64,000 nt of DNA from Alcaligenaceae bacterium (GCA_013416445.1 JACCER010000004.1:62001-126000), one strand, 5' to 3'; counted from the stretch's first letter, positions 34,604-44,581 are shown. Numbers and translations: made by a program. Notes: generated from the sequence alone by a model not told the origin.

Positions 34604-35662
34604 TTACTCTTGTCTTCTTAGCTTGGTCCCAATGCGCGGCCCGGGGAACACAACCGTAACTCTTGTTCCCGGAAATACCGGCCGGCTATTCAGACTCCAC
34701 CATGCGCCGTGCGCCCTGGCGATTTCCCGCACAATAGCCAGGCCCAGGCCCGATCCGCCGGTCCCGGAACGCGAAGATCGGTAAAAAGCCTCGAACACGC
34801 GCTCGGAATCTTGCGGCTCTATACCCGGCCCATCGTCTTCCACCGTCAGGGAGGGCGGATTTTCGCCCACTCGCAAGGTAATAATGCTTGCTCCCACGCC
34901 ATAGCGCAAAGCATTGTCGATCAGATTGCTTAACAACTCTTCCAGCAACAGCGGGTCAACATCCACCCAGACCGGGTCAGCCGGCGCAACCAGTTGGACA
35001 TCGACTTGTTTCGTCCGCGCCGCAGGTATCCATTCAGCACCGCTGGTCCGCACCCACTCGCTTAAGTCCCGCCTGACAAAGCTGTCTTGCGGCCGCGTGG
35101 ACGAATCGGCACGCGCCAGCACCAGCAATTGCTGGCCCAGGCGTATCATGCGGTCTGTCGCGGTCTTGATGCGCTCGGCACGCTCACGGACGTCATCAGG
35201 CAAACTGCGCGCAAGCATCAGTTCAGATTCCAGCTTCAGGCCTGCCAAAGGCGTGCGCAGTTGATGCGCCGCATGCCCGATAAAACGCCTCTGGGCCTGC
35301 ATGGAATCATCCAGGCGCAGCAACAGATCGTTGAAATGAGTGACCATGGGCGCCACCTCGGTAGGCAAACCTGTCACGTCCAGGGTTTGCAAATCATCAA
35401 TGGAGCGCTGGCTGATTTCCTGGGACAGGCTATTAATGGAAGCCAGCCCGGAACGCACGCCAGATATCAACACCCAGGCAAATGCTGAAACCAGCAGCAA
35501 CTGGCTTATTACCATGGTCCAGAACAAATCACGCAACAGCCAGGCTTCAAGGTCGATTTTTTGTGTAATGACCCAGGTAACACCAAGATCCAGCACTACC
35601 AGCACGATTACAGCGGGCAGCAGACGCAGCACGAGATGGCGGGCAAGCGAACCGGACGGCAT
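34604..35662 (-). CDS. sensor histidine kinase, TctE/QseC-like, with very short periplasmic loop
   Basis: A 352-residue kinase. Membrane helices at about 13-32 and 47-67 enclose a loop of only about 14 residues, so no sizeable periplasmic sensor exists. H-box HQLRTPLAG with phospho-acceptor H133, N-box NLIDNALRYG, G-boxes DDGPGIEP and GTGGSGLGLAIV are intact. The start is uncertain: ATG 35662 is used, and a GTG 24 bases upstream would overlap the regulator gene. It follows the response regulator gene directly and should phosphorylate it. It may sense a signal in or near the membrane. Confidence 0.9.
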   Translation of the reverse strand: MPSGSLARHLVLRLLPAVIVLVVLDLGVTWVITQKIDLEAWLLRDLFWTMVISQLLLVSAFAWVLISGVRSGLASINSLSQEISQRSIDDLQTLDVTGLPTEVAPMVTHFNDLLLRLDDSMQAQRRFIGHAAHQLRTPLAGLKLESELMLARSLPDDVRERAERIKTATDRMIRLGQQLLVLARADSSTRPQDSFVRRDLSEWVRTSGAEWIPAARTKQVDVQLVAPADPVWVDVDPLLLEELLSNLIDNALRYGVGASIITLRVGENPPSLTVEDDGPGIEPQDSERVFEAFYRSSRSGTGGSGLGLAIVREIARAHGAWWSLNSRPVFPGTRVTVVFPGPRIGTKLRRQE

Positions 35663-35678
35663 CAACTTGCGGCGAGAT

Positions 35679-36353
35679 TTACGCGGCACTTTCGACGTCG
35701 AGGAGATAGCCAAAGCCGCGTACAGTTTGTATGCCCGCACCGGTGCCTTCAAGCCGCTTGCGCAGACGGTATACATAAACCTCGACCGCATTTTCGCTGA
35801 AATCGGCATCCCATGCTGATAGTGAATTAACGATTTGGCGTTTGGTGACCACCCTGCCCACACGCGCCATCAGCATTTCAAGCACGGAAAGCTCGCGTAC
35901 CGACAAGGATAATCGCTCGCCGTTGACGCGGACTTCGCGCCCGACGGTATCGAACTGCAAAGGCCCGGCCTCGATGCAAGGCTGGGCCTGGCCCGCCCGG
36001 CGCCGCCCAAACGCACGCACTCGGGCCGCCAGCTCGGGCAATTCGAAGGGCTTGGTAACGTAGTCGTCAGCACCGGCATCAAGGCCTGCGACACGGTCTT
36101 CGACGCCGTCGCGGGCAGTAAGAATCAAGACGGGTACCTGCTGATTGCCAGCCCTTAACCGGTGCAGGACATCAAGCCCGCTTAATCCGGGCAGATTGAG
36201 ATCAAGCAAGAGCAAGTCGTAGGTTTGCCCGGCAATCGCGCCCAGCGCCTGATCGCCATCTTCCAGCCAGTCTACCGCGTACCCTTGCCCGATCAGAAAC
36301 TCTTGCAGGGCATGGCCAAGGGTGGCGTCATCTTCAATCACTAGAACTCTCAT
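35679..36353 (-). CDS. OmpR-family response regulator (TctD/QseB-like)
   Basis: A 224-residue regulator with receiver domain (acidic pocket E7-D8-D9, phospho-acceptor D51 in LLLLDLNLPG, K in YVTKPFELPEL) and C-terminal winged helix (about 128-220, VYVYRLRKRLEGTGAGIQTV). It starts at ATG 36353. The kinase gene follows with a 16-bp gap, forming one two-component system. Targets are unknown; kup lies next in line on the same strand. Confidence 0.93.
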   Translation of the reverse strand: MRVLVIEDDATLGHALQEFLIGQGYAVDWLEDGDQALGAIAGQTYDLLLLDLNLPGLSGLDVLHRLRAGNQQVPVLILTARDGVEDRVAGLDAGADDYVTKPFELPELAARVRAFGRRRAGQAQPCIEAGPLQFDTVGREVRVNGERLSLSVRELSVLEMLMARVGRVVTKRQIVNSLSAWDADFSENAVEVYVYRLRKRLEGTGAGIQTVRGFGYLLDVESAA

Positions 36354-36498
36354 GCTGTAATTCTATATCGAAGCTGACAGTTTTCTACGACTTTAGGGGG
36401 ATTTACTTATCTCTCGTTACAAAACTGACAAAACCTGCCGCCAGCCGATTCACGGATCGGATTGCGCCTGCGGCTGGCATGGTTGTGGCGTTGCTTGG

Positions 36499-36528
36499 TC
36501 GGATTACGCCCTAGGCTAATCCAACCTA
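36499..36528. repeat. REP-like intergenic repeat
   Basis: TCGGATTACGCCCTAGGCTA followed by ATCCAACCTA; a more degenerate copy (ATCGGATTGCGCCTG) precedes it at about 36456. Confidence 0.6.
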
Positions 36529-36980
36529 GGAGAATTGCCTGCACTGGACTCACCAGGCGATGCTTTGCTTCCTGGCCGGGTAATAAACCCCAGCCGTTTC
36601 AAACCGGCAGCTTTGGCGCTGCTCATTATCAAAGCCAGCACTTCGTAGCGGGTATTCAGGTCAGCGCGAATACGTAGTTCAGGCTGTGGCTCTCGCAAGG
36701 CTTCCGCTGCAAATTTCTGCGTCAGCTCAGCCTCGCTGACTGCCACCTCGTTCCAGTACAGTTGCCCTTGCGCATCGACAGCCAGGTCTATGGTGATCGG
36801 TTCTTGCTCGACCGGTTGAGATGTAGCCTGCGGCACATTGATCTTGATGGAGTGGCTGAGCAAGGGCGCAGTAATAATGAATATCACCAGCAGCACCAGC
36901 ATTACATCGATAAGCGGCACCATATTGATCTCGGAGACCGTGTGGCTGGCACTTTTGTTGTCAAAGCTGCCAAAGGCCAT
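36516..36980 (-). CDS. exbD: ExbD/TolR biopolymer transport protein
   Basis: A 154-residue ExbD-type protein with one N-terminal membrane helix; the conserved Asp lies in PLIDVMLVLLVIFIITAP (D25 region), and the periplasmic domain follows. With ExbB it forms the proton-driven motor that energises TonB. The ATG directly abuts the exbB stop. Confidence 0.93.
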   Translation of the reverse strand: MAFGSFDNKSASHTVSEINMVPLIDVMLVLLVIFIITAPLLSHSIKINVPQATSQPVEQEPITIDLAVDAQGQLYWNEVAVSEAELTQKFAAEALREPQPELRIRADLNTRYEVLALIMSSAKAAGLKRLGFITRPGSKASPGESSAGNSPRLD

Positions 36981-37796
36981 TTATTCACCTCTTGTCGAAG
37001 CGAGCACGACATTGCGCGCCCTGTTGGAGGAGTCCGACACCTGCTGGCCTGTAGACAGGAAAGTAAACAAGTCATGGGCAAAGACATCGAGGCGGGCAAG
37101 ATATACCCGGTTGCTGCGCACAAAACCGTTATAAGCCAATACCGCTGGAATAGCCACCGCCAAGCCAAGCCCCGTCATGATCAGGGCTTCACCCACTGGG
37201 CCGGCGATGCGGTTGATTGTGACGCCATCCGACAAACCTATGCCTACCAAAGCATGGTACACGCCCCACACCGTACCAAACAAGCCTACGAACGGGGCTG
37301 TCGAACCTATGGAGGCCAACACGGTCAAGCCGTTTTCCAGCCTGGCGGTTTCTTCATCGATCACCTTGCGTATCGTGCGGGTTACGAAGGCGCCCGTCGA
37401 GCCCTTTTCCTCCAGCTTCAGCGCACCGTACTTGGCGTGATGGCTACGGGCACGTATGGCATGAATAGCCAAGTGAGCAAAAGGCTCATTGGCGCCGTGC
37501 GCGGCAATTTCATTTTCTACCTGCTCAAGCGAGCTGGCGGCCCAGAATTCAGTCAGAAATTTTTTGGATCGTATACCTATGCGTATATTCGTAAACGCTT
37601 TTACGAAGATCAGGTACCAGCTAGCCACTGACATCAAGACCAGAAAGCCAAACAGGCTTTTACCGACCAGGTCGCTCTGGGAAATGAAATGCAGCATGCC
37701 TCCGCCTTGCGCAACATCAGACGTGGTGGTTCCCACCGACGCCGTGGCGTCAAGTTGGGCAAGCACATGCACCGCGCCACTTAAAAAATCCAACAT
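36981..37796 (-). CDS. exbB: ExbB/TolQ-type proton channel protein
   Basis: A 271-residue MotA/TolQ/ExbB-family protein with three membrane helices; the conserved cytoplasmic/transmembrane section GSTAPFVGLFGTVWGVYHAL and the last helix GEALIMTGLGLAVAIPAVLA are intact. The ATG at 37796 is chosen since the TM region starts there. It lies between tonB (10 bp upstream) and exbD, giving the order tonB-exbB-exbD. Confidence 0.94.
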   Translation of the reverse strand: MLDFLSGAVHVLAQLDATASVGTTTSDVAQGGGMLHFISQSDLVGKSLFGFLVLMSVASWYLIFVKAFTNIRIGIRSKKFLTEFWAASSLEQVENEIAAHGANEPFAHLAIHAIRARSHHAKYGALKLEEKGSTGAFVTRTIRKVIDEETARLENGLTVLASIGSTAPFVGLFGTVWGVYHALVGIGLSDGVTINRIAGPVGEALIMTGLGLAVAIPAVLAYNGFVRSNRVYLARLDVFAHDLFTFLSTGQQVSDSSNRARNVVLASTRGE

Positions 37797-37806
37797 GTAA
37801 TGCGTC

Positions 37807-38658
37807 CTATAAAACAAAATCAAAGGGAATATCAGCCATGGCCTGATAGGCAATGCCATTTTCCGTATAAGGCTTGAAGCGGGCGACCCGAGCCGCCTTC
37901 ACTGCGGCATCATCCAGCCGCGTGTAGCCAGAGCTTGAGCGTACCGATACATTCAGCACCGTACCCTGGGGGGAAATCAACACCCGAACCAGCACCCTGC
38001 CCTGCTCGCCACGCCGCTCGGACGCACGTGGGTAGATGGGGACGGGGCGCTTGCCCAGATAATCGACCTTGCCTATCAGGCGCGGCCGATCAGGATCGAC
38101 AGGCGCCGAAGGTGCTTTGGGCATGACAGCTACAGCCGCCTTGCCCACAGGCGCAGCCGCAGCCACAACAGGCGCTTCTGGCTTGGGTAGCGTCTTGACT
38201 ACTGGCTTTGGTACTGGCTTTGGTACTGGCTTGGGTTTCGGTTTCGGTTTTGGCTTGGGTATTGGTTCGGGTTGTATTGCTTCGGGCTCGGGCTGGACAA
38301 TAGGCTCGACCTGCGGTGCGGGTTCGACGACCGGTTCAGGTTCAGGCTCAGGTTCAAGTTCAGGCTCCGGTTCAGGCTCCGGTTCAACGACCGGTTCAGG
38401 TTCGACGACAGGCTCGGCCTCAGCCACCTCTTGTATCGGTTCCTGGTCGGTTGCAATATTGGCAGCAGCATCGACGATATCGTCGGCAATCTCGACAAAA
38501 CGTATTTCGACCGTTTCAGGCTGCTCTATTTCAGGCTTGCTCGGCGGCGCTGCCATGATTACAGCCAATACCCCCAAATGCAGCCCCAATGCCACGGTAA
38601 TGCCAGCCACTTTGACAAACACAGGGCGGGACTTCAGTTCAACACTGGGACGCGGCAT
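37807..38658 (-). CDS. tonB: TonB energy-transducing protein with long Pro-Glu/Pro-Lys spacer
   Basis: A 283-residue TonB: N-terminal membrane anchor (residues about 13-32), then a periplasm-spanning stretch of Glu-Pro repeats changing to Lys-Pro repeats (about 72-155), then the C-terminal TonB domain with [20 protein letters not shown] and [21 protein letters not shown]. It passes energy from ExbBD to outer-membrane receptors for siderophores or haem. I start it at ATG 38658. A Fur-like box lies about 90 bp upstream. No TonB-dependent receptor is adjacent. Confidence 0.95.
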   Translation of the reverse strand: MPRPSVELKSRPVFVKVAGITVALGLHLGVLAVIMAAPPSKPEIEQPETVEIRFVEIADDIVDAAANIATDQEPIQEVAEAEPVVEPEPVVEPEPEPEPELEPEPEPEPVVEPAPQVEPIVQPEPEAIQPEPIPKPKPKPKPKPVPKPVPKPVVKTLPKPEAPVVAAAAPVGKAAVAVMPKAPSAPVDPDRPRLIGKVDYLGKRPVPIYPRASERRGEQGRVLVRVLISPQGTVLNVSVRSSSGYTRLDDAAVKAARVARFKPYTENGIAYQAMADIPFDFVL

Positions 38659-38748
38659 GAATAGATATTTACAATAGTAATGCAGCGGATGCGACAGGCA
38701 ACAGCAACCGCTGCGGGTATTTAAAACAAGGAAAAATATTAACAGAAA

Positions 38749-38763
38749 TGCGAACCATTCGCA
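38749..38763. promoter_or_regulatory. Fur-box-like dyad upstream of tonB
   Basis: TGCGAACCATTCGCA, flanked by AA and ATAAT, resembles the Fur sites of Bordetella and Burkholderia (TGCGAAT-type arms). It lies in the expected promoter region of the tonB-exbBD operon. Confidence 0.6.
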
Positions 38764-38878
38764 ATAATGAAATTCACCGAAGCACAGCCAACACAGACTA
38801 TATCCATAAACGAACGGACACAATGACGCTTTTCTTCAAATGCTGATAAATCTCAAATTTGGCGTGGCTCCGGCTTGG

Positions 38879-38914
38879 TAGGTCAGGTTGGCGCCGCCCA
38901 GCACGTAATCCGAC
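38879..38914. repeat. REP-like intergenic repeat
   Basis: TAGGTCAGGTTGGCGCCGCC followed by CAGCACGTAATCCGAC. The gene-free stretch 38824-39202 otherwise holds a second copy (39109-39144) and the tRNA-Val terminator; I see no gene in it. Confidence 0.65.
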
Positions 38915-39108
38915 ACAACTCCTGTCGCAAGATGCCTGAAGCATATTCGGTTCAAATATTTACGGTGCTGAATAGACTGGTTCGAGTTTCATCGATGTAA
39001 AAATCGTGTGTACCGAAGGCTGTAGCGCAACCTGGGTAAAAATGCATACGGTTTGGATATGCTAAGACTGCCGGCGTCGGATTACGTTATTTTTTGCAAC
39101 GTTGTTTA

Positions 39109-39144
39109 TCGAATTACGCGCCGAGCGGCGCCAATTCGCCCTAC
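39109..39144. repeat. REP-like intergenic repeat
   Basis: TCGAATTACGCGCCGAGCGG followed by CGCCAATTCGCCCTAC, a diverged copy of the dispersed palindrome. Confidence 0.6.
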
Positions 39145-39149
39145 AAAAA

Positions 39150-39181
39150 CAAAAAAGCACTTAGAGAAATTCCCTAAGTGC
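39150..39181 (-). terminator. terminator of tRNA-Val
   Basis: On the minus strand GCACTTAGGGAATTTCTCTA plus AGTGC is followed by TTTTTTG, directly after the tRNA. Confidence 0.85.
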
Positions 39182-39202
39182 CTGATTTGTTTGCATAAGT
39201 TG

Positions 39203-39278
39203 TGGTGGGTGCTACAGGGGTCGAACCTGTGACCTACGCCTTGTAAGGGCGCCGCTCTACCAACTGAGCTAAGCACCC
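39203..39278 (-). tRNA. tRNA-Val (UAC)
   Basis: 76-nt cloverleaf on the minus strand. Acceptor arms GGGTGCT/AGCACCC, D arm TAGCTCAGTTGGTAGAGC, anticodon loop CTTACAA (anticodon TAC), T arm ACAGGTTCGACCCCTGT, encoded 3' CCA. Confidence 0.95.
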
Positions 39279-39365
39279 GTTGTTCTGGGTACCACTACTT
39301 TTGGTGCAAAACGTGAAGACAGAATTATAGTACAACACATTTAATTATGCAAACTGAAACCAAAA

Positions 39366-39638
39366 TTAGTTAACAGCTTCTTTAAGCGCCTTGCCTGGAC
39401 GGAACTTGGGCACCTTGGCTTTCTTGATCTTGATTTCTTCGCCAGTGCGTGGATTGCGGCCTGTGCGAGCAGCGCGCTCGGTGACGGCAAAGGTACCAAA
39501 ACCAACCAAAGTCACAGTGCCTTTCTTTTTTAGTGTCGTTTTTACAGCACCGATAAACGCTTCAAGCGCACGGCCCGCATCGGCTTTCGACAAATCGGCT
39601 TTGGTGGAAATGTGTTCGATAAGCTCTGTTTTGTTCAT
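39366..39638 (-). CDS. hup: DNA-binding protein HU
   Basis: A 90-residue HU-type histone-like protein: [40 protein letters not shown] (DNA-binding arm with the conserved RNP), ending [18 protein letters not shown]. It bends and compacts DNA. Monocistronic; the tRNA-Val gene lies downstream on the same strand. Confidence 0.95.
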   Translation of the reverse strand: MNKTELIEHISTKADLSKADAGRALEAFIGAVKTTLKKKGTVTLVGFGTFAVTERAARTGRNPRTGEEIKIKKAKVPKFRPGKALKEAVN

Positions 39639-39987
39639 TAAGGATTACCCCTAAAAATTATTGTAGCCAAGCTCTTCCCTTACAGGCTGGCTTGGCGCTT
39701 GATTGAAAAATACGCAGCACACCGGTGCTGTCAGTATTACCCACAAGAGACAATGTGGATGCAACCTGGTGCCATTGCGACTAAAGCACACTAGGCTGAC
39801 TACCGCGTATTAAGCCTTTTAAACCTATGTGTGTCAAGCAAAAAACCCTTGAAAACCCGCATAGTTGCTGACTTTTTTGTTTTCTTACAGCAACATCAAG
39901 GAATTTTAAAATCTTTACATTCAAGCTGAGCGGCAGATGCAAAACTATGTTATTAATATCCACCGCAATCAGATTAAAACCCCGAGA

Positions 39988-41217
39988 CTATTGCAGCGCC
40001 TGCACGAAGTCATCGATAAGGTCCTGGGTGTCTTCAATGCCTATCGAAGCGCGCAGGAAATTATCGGAAATACCCATTGATGCGCGGCGCTCCGGGCCCA
40101 TTTCATAATAAATGGTGTGCGCCATGGGCAAGACCAGGCTGCGGTTATCACCCAAATGAGTCGCCAGTATCAGCACCCGGAGCCGATTCAGAAACTCAAA
40201 CAAATCAACGCTGTCAATAAGCTCTATACCCATTAGCGCGCCATACCGGCCGCCAAACATTTGCGTGGCGCGCTCATGCTGCGGATGTTCGGGCAAACCC
40301 GGATAATGAACTTTGGCTACTTTGGGATGCTGGCTTAAAAACCGCGCCAGGGCCAGCGCATTGGCGCACGCGCTTTCCATGCGTAAAGCCAAGGTCTCGG
40401 CGCCAGCTGAAATACGGTGTGCTGCCTCTGAGGCCAAGGTACCGCCCATATCGCGCAAGCCCTTTTTTTTGATCTGGGTCAGCCCCCACGAAGTAGGCTT
40501 GCCAGCGCGATAAGGCTCGGCAATGTTGCCATACCCGGACCAGTCATACAGGCCGGTATCAGTGACGGCGCCACCCAGCGCGTTGCCATGGCCGCCAATA
40601 TGTTTAGACAATGAATTAACGCAAAGCGAGGCGCCCATTGCCTTGCCCTGACATAGCCATGGCGTGGTCAAGGTATTGTCTATCACGTACACCAGGTTTT
40701 TTTCCTTGCACCACTTGCCTATGGCCTTGAGATCGGCCACCTGAGTGCCCGGATTGGCCAGCGACTCGGTAAACACCATCCGGGTCTCGGGCCGATAGGC
40801 GTCGATCACGTTATTGACATCGGTTGCGTCGACAAAGCTGACTTCCACCCCCAAACCGGCCAGCGTACCCAGCAAGCTGTTGGTATTGCCAAATATATGC
40901 TGGCTGCTGATCAGGTGGTCGCCTGCTTTAAGCAGCGTAAAAAACGTGGCAGCCAATGCCGCCATGCCGCTTGCAAAAGTAACGGTACCCGCCCCATCTT
41001 CCATTTGTGTGATTTTTGCCTCTAGCGCCGACGTGGTTGGCGTGCCTTGGCGAGCATAAGTGAACCCCGGCTTACCCTGAAATACAGCGGCAAGCTCGCG
41101 CGCATCAGCAAACGCATATTGCGTTGAAGGATGCATGGGCTTGTGAATGGCACCGTGCTCGACCGACGAACGCCGGTCAGAATGGATGATGGTAGTGGTA
41201 AAACCGTTATTAGTCAT
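39988..41217 (-). CDS. Cys/Met-metabolism PLP enzyme (cystathionine gamma-synthase family)
   Basis: A 409-residue type I fold PLP enzyme. The PLP lysine is in VNSLSKHIGGHGNALGGAV (about residue 207), and the TYARQGTPTTSALEAKI and FASGMAALAATFFTLLKAGD motifs are intact. Family members add or remove sulfur groups on homoserine esters or cystathionine. The exact reaction is not clear: members of this subgroup are usually listed only as cystathionine gamma-synthase family. It is the only metabolic gene between HU and rlmB. Confidence 0.88.
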   Translation of the reverse strand: MTNNGFTTTIIHSDRRSSVEHGAIHKPMHPSTQYAFADARELAAVFQGKPGFTYARQGTPTTSALEAKITQMEDGAGTVTFASGMAALAATFFTLLKAGDHLISSQHIFGNTNSLLGTLAGLGVEVSFVDATDVNNVIDAYRPETRMVFTESLANPGTQVADLKAIGKWCKEKNLVYVIDNTLTTPWLCQGKAMGASLCVNSLSKHIGGHGNALGGAVTDTGLYDWSGYGNIAEPYRAGKPTSWGLTQIKKKGLRDMGGTLASEAAHRISAGAETLALRMESACANALALARFLSQHPKVAKVHYPGLPEHPQHERATQMFGGRYGALMGIELIDSVDLFEFLNRLRVLILATHLGDNRSLVLPMAHTIYYEMGPERRASMGISDNFLRASIGIEDTQDLIDDFVQALQ

Positions 41218-41294
41218 GATAATGGCGATGCAGGTATTAAAGAGAAAATCGAAATGAAAGCAATATGGTGCAGACGGGCGGCGCGAAACAACGC

Positions 41295-42047
41295 CTATGG
41301 GCTAGAACGACGCTGGCGCACCGATTCGTACAAACACACCGCACTGGCCACGCTCACATTCAGGCTCTCGACTGAACCCAGCATGGGTATATTGACCAGT
41401 TCGTCGCAGGTTTCGCGCGTAAGACGGCGCATGCCCTCGCCCTCTGCGCCCATGACCCAGGCCATGGCCCGGCGTGCGTCAACCTGATGCATGGTCGCAG
41501 TGGCCTGATCGTCGGTGCCGACTATCCAGACATCGCGTTCTTTCATCTGGCGCATCGTACGCGCAAGATTGGTCACCATGATATATGGCACAGTTTCAGC
41601 CGCGCCGCTGGCTACACGCTGCACCGTGGTGTTGAGGCCAACGGCCCTATCGCGCGGTGCAATCACAGCATGTACGCCAGCAGCATCGGCCGTGCGCAGA
41701 CAGGCGCCCAGATTATGCGGATCGGTCACGCCGTCGAGTATCAGGAACAGTGCGGGTTCACCGGTGTCTTCAAGCTTATCGAGCACCTCATCGACATCAA
41801 CAGCCAAGACATTTGCTTCGGCCAAGGCAACCACACCTTGATGCCGGATTCCGCGCGCCAGGCCATCGAGCCGTTCAGTGGCAACGGGATGAAGGCGAAT
41901 ATTGGCCGCCTGAGCCTGCTCGATAAAAGTCTGCATGCGCTTGTCGCGCCTGGACGCTTCGACGTAGAGCTCTTTGATTGAGCCCGGAGCGTGGCGCAAA
42001 CGGGCGATCACGGCATGAAAACCGGCCAAAACCTGATGAGACGACAT
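41295..42047 (-). CDS. rlmB: 23S rRNA (guanosine-2'-O-)-methyltransferase RlmB
   Basis: A 250-residue SpoU-type SPOUT methyltransferase: N-terminal substrate-binding domain ([19 protein letters not shown]), then [20 protein letters not shown] (motif 1, with catalytic N and R), [13 protein letters not shown] (motif 2) and [17 protein letters not shown] (motif 3). It methylates G2251 of 23S rRNA. It follows rnr on the same strand, the classical rnr-rlmB order. Confidence 0.95.
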   Translation of the reverse strand: MSSHQVLAGFHAVIARLRHAPGSIKELYVEASRRDKRMQTFIEQAQAANIRLHPVATERLDGLARGIRHQGVVALAEANVLAVDVDEVLDKLEDTGEPALFLILDGVTDPHNLGACLRTADAAGVHAVIAPRDRAVGLNTTVQRVASGAAETVPYIMVTNLARTMRQMKERDVWIVGTDDQATATMHQVDARRAMAWVMGAEGEGMRRLTRETCDELVNIPMLGSVESLNVSVASAVCLYESVRQRRSSP

Positions 42048-42142
42048 GGGTATCCTTATGGGGTAGTTGCGTAGAAGGCTCGTGCAACGAGCGCCTACGC
42101 AGGTATTTTACCCCTCGTGGTCGGCAACACGATATCCGTATG

Positions 42143-44581
42143 CTATCGGCGCCGCACCGTCTTGGGTGCTGTAGCTGATTTAGCACCACGTTTCGCCGCC
42201 GCCCTACGCTGTCGCGATGTGGTTCCCTTGAGCGCAAGAGGCTTGGTGGGCGCCGCACGTTTGACGCGGTGCTCTGCGGGTGTATCTGGGGCGCTTGCGT
42301 CTTTCAGCGCCTTGAAGGTTGTCCCCTTGACCAGCCGGAACTCAATGCGTCGCGCCTCGAGATCGACACGCGCCACTTGGACCTGGACGGCGTCGGTCAG
42401 GCGATACCGTATGCCGGTGCGTTCACCGCGCAGTTCGTGCATGGCCTCGTTGTACTGAAAATAATCGGAGCCTAGTTCAGATACATGCACCATGCCTTCC
42501 ACAAACAAGGTATCCAGCGTGATGAATATGCCGAAAGTCGCCACGCCGGTAACCCTGCCGCTGAAGATCTCGCCCACGCGCTCTTTGACGAACCAGCACT
42601 TGAGCCAGGCTTCGACATCGCGAGAGGCATCATCGGCGCGCCGTTCACGCACCGACAACACCACGCCGAGCTGTTCCCAGATGGCGTGTTCCCGTTCATT
42701 TTTAGGAAGCGCCGATAAGTTGCCCGCCTCAGTCGCCTGGGGCACATAGCGTTTCCCGTGCAGGATGCCTTTAATGACCCTATGCGTGAGCAAATCTGGG
42801 TAGCGGCGTATGGGCGACGTAAAATGCGCGTAATGCTCGTAGGACAACCCAAAGTGCCCGACTTGTTCCGGACTATATATAGCCTGTTGCAGTGACCGCA
42901 GGCACATGGTCTGGATAATGGCGAAATCGGGCCGGCCGTTGGCTGCGTGCAGCAGCTTGGAATAATCTTCGGTAGACGGATCATCGCCACCATCGAGCGA
43001 CAAACCCAGATTGCGCAAGTAGTCACGCAAGGCCTGCAACCTGTCGGGCGTAGGGCCCTCGTGTACGCGGTACAGCCCCAGTCGCTTGTTGCGCGTCATG
43101 AATTCAGCCGCGCAGGTGTTGGCGGCCAGCATGCACTCTTCTATCAGCTTGTGTGCATCGTTACGGGTATAGGCTTCAATTTTTTCAATTCGGCCCAGGG
43201 CATTCGCAACGATGCGGGTTTCAACGGTATCGAAATCAATGGCGCCACGTTTTTTACGCGCCTGCGCAAATAGTCGATAAAGTTCGTGCAGATTCTGCAA
43301 ATGCGGCAAAACAGCCTGCATGGCCTGCGCAGCCGGACCGCCAGGCTGCTGCAAGGCCTCCCAGACATTGGTATAGGTTGTGCGCGCATGCGAGTGGATG
43401 ACCGCTTCGTAAAACTGATAAGCGGTAACAGTACCCGCTTTGGCGCCACTGGCTGCCACCACCATATCGCAAACCAGAACCAGCCTGTCGAGATCGGGAT
43501 TCAGCGAGCAAATGCCGTTGGACAAGGCTTCGGGCAGCATGGGTATGACCCGGCGCGGGAAATAGACACTGGTGCCGCGTTCGATGGCATCGGTATCCAG
43601 GGCATCGCCAGGACGTACATAGTGGCTAACGTCGGCAATAGCCACCAACAGACGCCAGCCCGGCCTCTTGCGTTTCTCGGTACCCAGCTCAACTGGCGTG
43701 CAAAAAACGGCATCGTCAAAATCGCGCGCATCTTCACCATCGATGGTGACAAACGGCACCTCGCGCAAGTCTATGCGGTCTTTGAGTTCGGTGGCCTTGA
43801 CTGCAGCCGGCAGCTTTTCGGCCTGTTGCAGTGTGGCAGGAGAAAACTCGTATGGGACGTCGAATTTGCGCACAGCAATTTCAATTTCCATACCGGGGTC
43901 ATCGATTTCGCCCAGGACTTCTATGACACGACCCAATGGCTGAGTGTGGCGCGTGGGCTGCTGAATGATCTGAATGGTAACGACCTGCCCTGGCTCCGCC
44001 CCCCCAGCTTCGGAAGCCGGGATAAGAATATCGTGCTTGATGCGCTGGTCTTCGGGAGCGGCTATATAAGCGCCATGTTCCTGAAGGAAGCGCGCTACCA
44101 GCTTATTGGTGCACCGCTCGGTGACTTCTACAATAGTGGCTTCGGGCTTGCCGCGATATTCGCCGTCGGCTTTGGCCAGAACATGATCGCCATGCAATAC
44201 TTTAAGCATTTCACGTGGTGACAAAAATAGATCAGGGCCGCCATCGTCACGCAACAAAAAACCAAAACCGTCGCGATGACCCAATACCCGACCCGCAATA
44301 AATTCAAATTTGCTGTTCAAGGACAACAAACCTTTTTGATCAAAAATTATTTGACCATCGCGTTCCATTGCCCTGAGGCGACGATCAAAACCCACCGACA
44401 GCGGCACCGACGCCCCTAGCGATTTTGCCAAAGACTCAGGCGCCACGGGCTTTTCCGAGGATCGCAGATACTGCATGATGACTTCTCGACTAGGTACATC
44501 GGGGTCGAAATCAGGGGGCAAATTATGTGTGCCGACCGAGTTTTCTTTACTATTCGAGTCGTTCTTCGAGCGTTTGTTCAA
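42143..44581 (-). CDS. rnr: ribonuclease R
   Basis: An 812-residue RNase R: N-terminal helix-turn-helix and cold-shock domains (GRVLGHRDGFGFLLRDDGGP), RNB nuclease domain (IDGEDARDFDDAVFC holds the Mg-binding aspartates), S1 domain (GRVTGVATFGIFITLDTLFV) and a Lys/Arg/Ala-rich tail. It degrades structured RNA 3' to 5', in mRNA, rRNA and tmRNA-linked quality control. It heads the rnr-rlmB pair. Confidence 0.96.
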   Translation of the reverse strand: MNKRSKNDSNSKENSVGTHNLPPDFDPDVPSREVIMQYLRSSEKPVAPESLAKSLGASVPLSVGFDRRLRAMERDGQIIFDQKGLLSLNSKFEFIAGRVLGHRDGFGFLLRDDGGPDLFLSPREMLKVLHGDHVLAKADGEYRGKPEATIVEVTERCTNKLVARFLQEHGAYIAAPEDQRIKHDILIPASEAGGAEPGQVVTIQIIQQPTRHTQPLGRVIEVLGEIDDPGMEIEIAVRKFDVPYEFSPATLQQAEKLPAAVKATELKDRIDLREVPFVTIDGEDARDFDDAVFCTPVELGTEKRKRPGWRLLVAIADVSHYVRPGDALDTDAIERGTSVYFPRRVIPMLPEALSNGICSLNPDLDRLVLVCDMVVAASGAKAGTVTAYQFYEAVIHSHARTTYTNVWEALQQPGGPAAQAMQAVLPHLQNLHELYRLFAQARKKRGAIDFDTVETRIVANALGRIEKIEAYTRNDAHKLIEECMLAANTCAAEFMTRNKRLGLYRVHEGPTPDRLQALRDYLRNLGLSLDGGDDPSTEDYSKLLHAANGRPDFAIIQTMCLRSLQQAIYSPEQVGHFGLSYEHYAHFTSPIRRYPDLLTHRVIKGILHGKRYVPQATEAGNLSALPKNEREHAIWEQLGVVLSVRERRADDASRDVEAWLKCWFVKERVGEIFSGRVTGVATFGIFITLDTLFVEGMVHVSELGSDYFQYNEAMHELRGERTGIRYRLTDAVQVQVARVDLEARRIEFRLVKGTTFKALKDASAPDTPAEHRVKRAAPTKPLALKGTTSRQRRAAAKRGAKSATAPKTVRRR

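Noticed and set aside
38069-38677. Gly/Ser-rich plus-strand open frame of 202 codons
   Set aside because: It is the antisense shadow of the Pro-Glu/Pro-Lys repeats of tonB and has no ribosome site.
43286-44221. Plus-strand open frame of 311 codons
   Set aside because: It lies wholly inside rnr on the other strand; no family motif.
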